A stretch of DNA of 64,000 bases. It comes from Scylla paramamosain (taxonomy: Eukaryota; Arthropoda; Malacostraca; Decapoda; Portunidae). The notes beneath the pieces are model-generated. The model was not told where the DNA came from and did no database searches. It saw nothing but the letters and a program-made list of their open reading frames with translations. The position numbers were made by a program, and so were the translations under genes. The stretch spans positions 18,399,766-18,463,765 of the forward strand of contig NC_087166.1 in NCBI RefSeq assembly GCF_035594125.1, read 5' to 3'. This document shows positions 57,581 to 64,000 of the stretch, one piece after another (position 1 is the stretch's first letter; every line of letters starts with the position of its first letter).

Positions 57581-59990
57581 AGAAGCCGGTGGCTCTGATT
57601 GTATCACACGACCAAGGTGTTAAGAGTGACGAGATTCGGTCAGTGTTTGGTTGTGACGGTAGGAAGACAAGTAGTGCCCCCTCGTTTATTGGTATCTCAC
57701 CGTCTCCGGTGAGGGGAAAACTTAGGTGCAATCCCCATCCGCGGACCCCGTCCCAGATGTGGAGGATGTTGAGGTTCCTGATTCAGTTTTGTTACTCGCT
57801 CCAAAGCGAAGCGAGTGCCCTGGTGACGGCTGCCCGCGGGTTCTGACTCCTGGGGTTGATTGCAATAAGGCAGGGCCACCATTAGAGGAATTCAGAGTTA
57901 GTAGTGATGCACCAGTGGAGGCAGATTGCTGAGAGGCCTGTCCTATTGGCGAGTGTTTGGGCGAGTCAGAGTTGGACTCGTCCTTGATCCACCGTGGTGG
58001 GGGTGACTGCACAACCGCGGAGCCACCGCAGGAGGCACATGACTTTGTTGGGAGTGTTGCCGAGGGTGAGGCTGGAGTGCTGGGTCTAGATAGTTTGTTC
58101 GGTGGTTTGCCTCACCTTGCAGAGCTTCTCGGAGGTGGCTCCCAGGAGCGGTCGTCACCTGGTTTGGAAGTTTTGGACGCTGATACTCAGTCTGAGCCCC
58201 AGTTTGTTGTGTCTGGTATGTTAGGGGTCACTGCCGAGGGCGAGGAGACTCATAATTCTGTTGGGGAGGTGGGAGTTTCCTCCCTTGCGGAGTGTACCGG
58301 AGGCGGGGAGCAGGCTGCTCTCCTGCTCAGACCAGACACGGTGGGTGTTAGCTCACGTAGTTAGCAACCCCTTTTGATTACTACTATAACAGCTGCAAGC
58401 GTGCCCAAGGAGGAATCTGTCTCTCAGGGACGCGTTACCCCTTTTCTTGCCAAGACAGGAGAGGGTACTGAGGAAGTAGATGGTCGCGCCGTGTCTGTAG
58501 GTAGTAACATCTTGTGAATTGCCGGAGGAGAGAGGAGGACAGTGGTTTGGTATTCCGTTTTACTGTGCCACCCGCAGTTAAGGAAGCACATGTGCTAGTA
58601 GCACGCAGCGGCCAGGTGTTTGGCCGTTTTCTGGAGTCAGGATGACTTAGGAGTGTTTGCCGTGGTTTTGGAGGTCGGGTGTGGCTACGTTTCTTAAGTG
58701 TTGCCTCTTGTCTGGGGTCCTTCTTCTCCGTGTTATGTCAATTTTTATTTTCCTTGGTATAGGTATTGTAAGAGATGTTACTAGCCCGATTCCTCCTTTC
58801 TGTAGGAATTGTGATAATGTAGCTGACGTGGGCGTTACGGCAGTGTCGGGAGGCAGAGCTGAGTGAGGCTGCCGTTGATGTGTTGTTTACCGCTCAGACA
58901 GCATCCTCAGTGTTGCTGGGGGCTTCGTGTGGCAAAGTTGTTATTTGTCTAGTGCTGTGCCCGAATAGGGAAAAATGTAGTGATGATGGTTGCCGTCCTT
59001 CTCGAAGCTACAATGAGTTAGGCTTGAAGAGAGGTGATTGCACACGGGAATAGTTGCTGGGACCAGGGGAGCTGGCCCAGAGGCATGTTAGCTAGGCTTA
59101 TGTTGGAGCCGAGGTTGGTCGTGTTTAAATGGCCACGTGCTGGAGTTTGGGTCCGTGTACGGGAATGTGTGGGTTGCATCCGTGAAAGGAGCAGCCGTCA
59201 GCTCGATGGGGTGATTCCTGTGTCAAGTGGTCGGCAAGTGGAGTGAGATGTGATAGTATTGTTATACCTGGCATGTGGGAGACAGGCTTGGTCTTATCTC
59301 ACCCGGGAAGTACTATTTTATTTGCTTAAGAGCAGGCATGCAGCTTCTCTTATTTTTTGCCGAGAAAGTGGCAATTTTATTTTATTTGTTTCATGAGTGT
59401 GCCATGGAGATTCTGAGAAGACAGGAACGAACAAGTTAGAGTGAAGTTGCCAGTAAAGACCCTGTGAACAGAGTAGTGTGTTCTGCAATGAGGAGATTTG
59501 AAGGGCCCCGCGAGTTAAATTTGCTTGATATCCTGATGGGAAGATGATTTGATTGACTAGGAAGTGTATTGCCTGGCTGTGACGTGATGTACCAGGAGGG
59601 TACGGCCCCTGATGGGCGTGTTGAGCGTGGCAAAGGCGCTGGGTTGTCGCTGCTTGGTGACTCTTGTAGTTGTGCAATGTGGAGAAGAGAGTACGAAAAA
59701 AAAGGAGAAGGCTGTGTGTTAGAGAGCGCAGGAGAGGTGAAACTAGATGGAGTAATGAATGTAGCTAGAAAAAAAAATGACGGAAAAAGAAGACAAAAGA
59801 CAGGAGTGACAGCAGAAGCTGAAGCAACCGTAGCTACCGGATGATAAGAAGTGATACAGATACGATTCCCTGCAGGAGTAAGTCCTTATGTCAACACTGA
59901 AGAAAACATAAGTGCTGGGTAAGATATAGAGACTGATCTTGTGGGAGGAATAGAAGGAGAAAACGGCGCTTGTAACAACCACCCGTGACC
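57581..59990 (+). mobile_element. Family D region X downstream of gag, copy D2 (protease deleted)
   Basis: After PSFIGISPSPVRGK near 57720 the retropepsin seen in copy D3 is missing. Sequence resumes at SPSADPVPDVEDVEVP (D3: LPSADPVADVEASE), with GVDCNKAGPP shared. Further shared blocks are PPAVKEAHVLVARSGQVFGR near 58570 (D3: PSAVKEARVLEARSGLVLGR), SSVLLGASCGK near 58905, KEQPSARWGDS near 59190, and TRR/WRRRY-type basic sequence near 59680. Frames are broken. No RT, RNase H, integrase or known envelope motif was recognised across about 2.3 kb. It must be either a spacer, an unknown coding region, or non-coding filler of a non-autonomous subfamily. Confidence 0.6.
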
Positions 59991-60623
59991 TTGCCTGTAA
60001 CAATCTTCCCTTTATTTTGTCTCTACTATGTATATTATGCAAATTCTGTGTAAAAGATGGCTGTGTTGGTTTGTCTTTAACAGAGATTTTTTTTTCCAAA
60101 TCTGACAATTAACACCTCTCTTCTAAGATACATAAACTGTGTATTTAAAGTTGCTAATGCTTCATCATAATTTACGTATTAGTCAATAAGTATTATTTTG
60201 ATTTTTTTTTTTTTTTTGTATTTTCTCAAAATACTTGTGTTGTTCTTGAGTAAATAAATGGTGCCATTGAGAGGCAGTATATTCTAAAGAAGTTCTAAAG
60301 AATCAGTTATATAAAACTAACATTGTGTTCACTCTGAGACCAAACTGTTGCTCTCTATTTAGGATGCACATTTTTTTTTTTTTTTTTTTACATATGAAGA
60401 ACGTGATATCTCCAAGTGAGGTAAAAATTGATGAGAAATTCTATGTTTACAGTTATGCACAATGTATTTATACATTTACAACTGTGTATCTTTTGGGTGG
60501 TAATCCAGTCATTACTTCGTAATTAACAGGGATGGGCGTTATCTTGATTGTAATACAATCTTGTGCCAATTTATCTGAGGTAGTTTGCATGTAAAAAGAA
60601 TAAATAAATAAATAAATGAATAC
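59991..60623. other. Unassigned AT-rich sequence upstream of the IR exons
   Basis: T runs at 60200-60219 and 60371-60388. A CCAAGTGAGG-like family A 5' fragment is not convincing. No gene recognised. Confidence 0.4.
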
Positions 60624-60760
60624 CTTCTGTATCAATAATTTCAGCCAGTGTGAGGTCGTCAACATAATTAATTCGGATATTTGCGTTACGGGATATGCTA
60701 TTTACTACAACCAAAAATGTTTTTAATCCAAGATGAGCTCCCAGTAGTATTCCACATGTA
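60624..60760 (-). other. Weak candidate exon, possibly of the IR gene
   Basis: The minus strand is open for KTFLVVVNSISRNANIRINY then VDDLTLAEIIDTE, ending at GAAG followed by GTATTC, a possible donor at 60622-60623. It lies on the correct strand, about 6.2 kb upstream of the S1 exon. However the phase (one base left over) does not fit the S1 exon directly, and a convincing acceptor was not found. I do not recognise the peptide. Confidence 0.18.
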
Positions 60761-60889
60761 ACATTTTACCGAGACATTGCGTCCCGATACCGTAACCCGT
60801 GTTGTTAATCAGATAGAAAACTAGACAAATGACAAAAGTGATGGCCGGTAACTGAGGAGAAAGAGCTCCCGGACTGCTAGTGTTGTCTA

Positions 60890-61207
<318 letters not shown>

Positions 61208-61261
61208 CTTAATCTACTTCTTCGCTTCTTGCAGCTTCCCTTATTTCTTATGTTCTTATGT

Positions 61262-61992
<731 letters not shown>

Positions 61993-62052
61993 CCACTTTT
62001 CATCGCTTAAGTGGTCTAAAATCTTCGTATAGATAAACGGATATACAGATAG

Positions 62053-64000
<1,948 letters not shown>

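Overview
This is a eukaryotic window that looks like intronic and intergenic DNA of an arthropod, most likely a decapod crustacean and perhaps a crab. The reasons are very long AT, CT/AG, GT/AC and trinucleotide microsatellites, dense decayed non-LTR and Ty3/gypsy-like retroelements, and a divergent ionotropic receptor (IR) gene with short phased exons. The organism call is inference. I saw no prokaryotic gene structure, rRNA gene, intact tRNA gene or CRISPR array.

One host gene can be assembled. Six minus-strand exons (54207-54445, 47158-47339, 46561-46797, 31004-31182, 15021-15186, 2211-2345) have AG/GT borders, compatible phases and no internal stop. Together they encode the S1 ligand-binding lobe, TM1, pore loop, TM2/TM3, S2 lobe, TM4 and stop codon of an IR-type glutamate-receptor-family protein. 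About 1.14 kb of coding sequence is spread over 52 kb. The 5' exons lie outside the window or were not recognised.

The introns are filled with transposons. Family A is a single-ORF, APE-endonuclease/reverse-transcriptase non-LTR element of about 3.35 kb. Its copies lie at 6203-9164, 13977-14830, 17518-18130, 18902-22171 (foldback-rearranged), 40369-43718 (full length), 45013-45678 and 62188-64000. Two copies sit inside other elements: one splits a Penelope-like element (18655-18901 plus 22172-23097, with a GIY-YIG domain), the other splits an RTE-like element (37977-40368 plus 43719-44600). Other non-LTR remains are an RNase-H-bearing element (23119-25548), an R1/LOA-like element (51740-53740) and small fragments near 5.5, 27.5, 28, 45.8, 48.3 and 61.7 kb.

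LTR elements are mainly a Ty3/gypsy family D. It has a SCAN-like capsid, a retropepsin with an LLGNDLAG-type motif, and in one copy integrase upstream of reverse transcriptase, the order known for Gmr1-like elements. Parts lie at 10275-13680, 29300-30870, 33790-37020 (minus) and 54765-59990. A second gypsy-type fragment at 49936-50335 follows an SGNH-hydrolase-like sequence.

Most remaining unique DNA is intron without recognisable genes. The notable structures are the stretched IR gene with microsatellites abutting two splice donors, the foldback insertion of family A, two inverted duplications with AT-repeat cores, an identical 72-bp microsatellite-linked repeat, and a roughly 2.3-kb region shared by two gypsy copies with no recognised domain.
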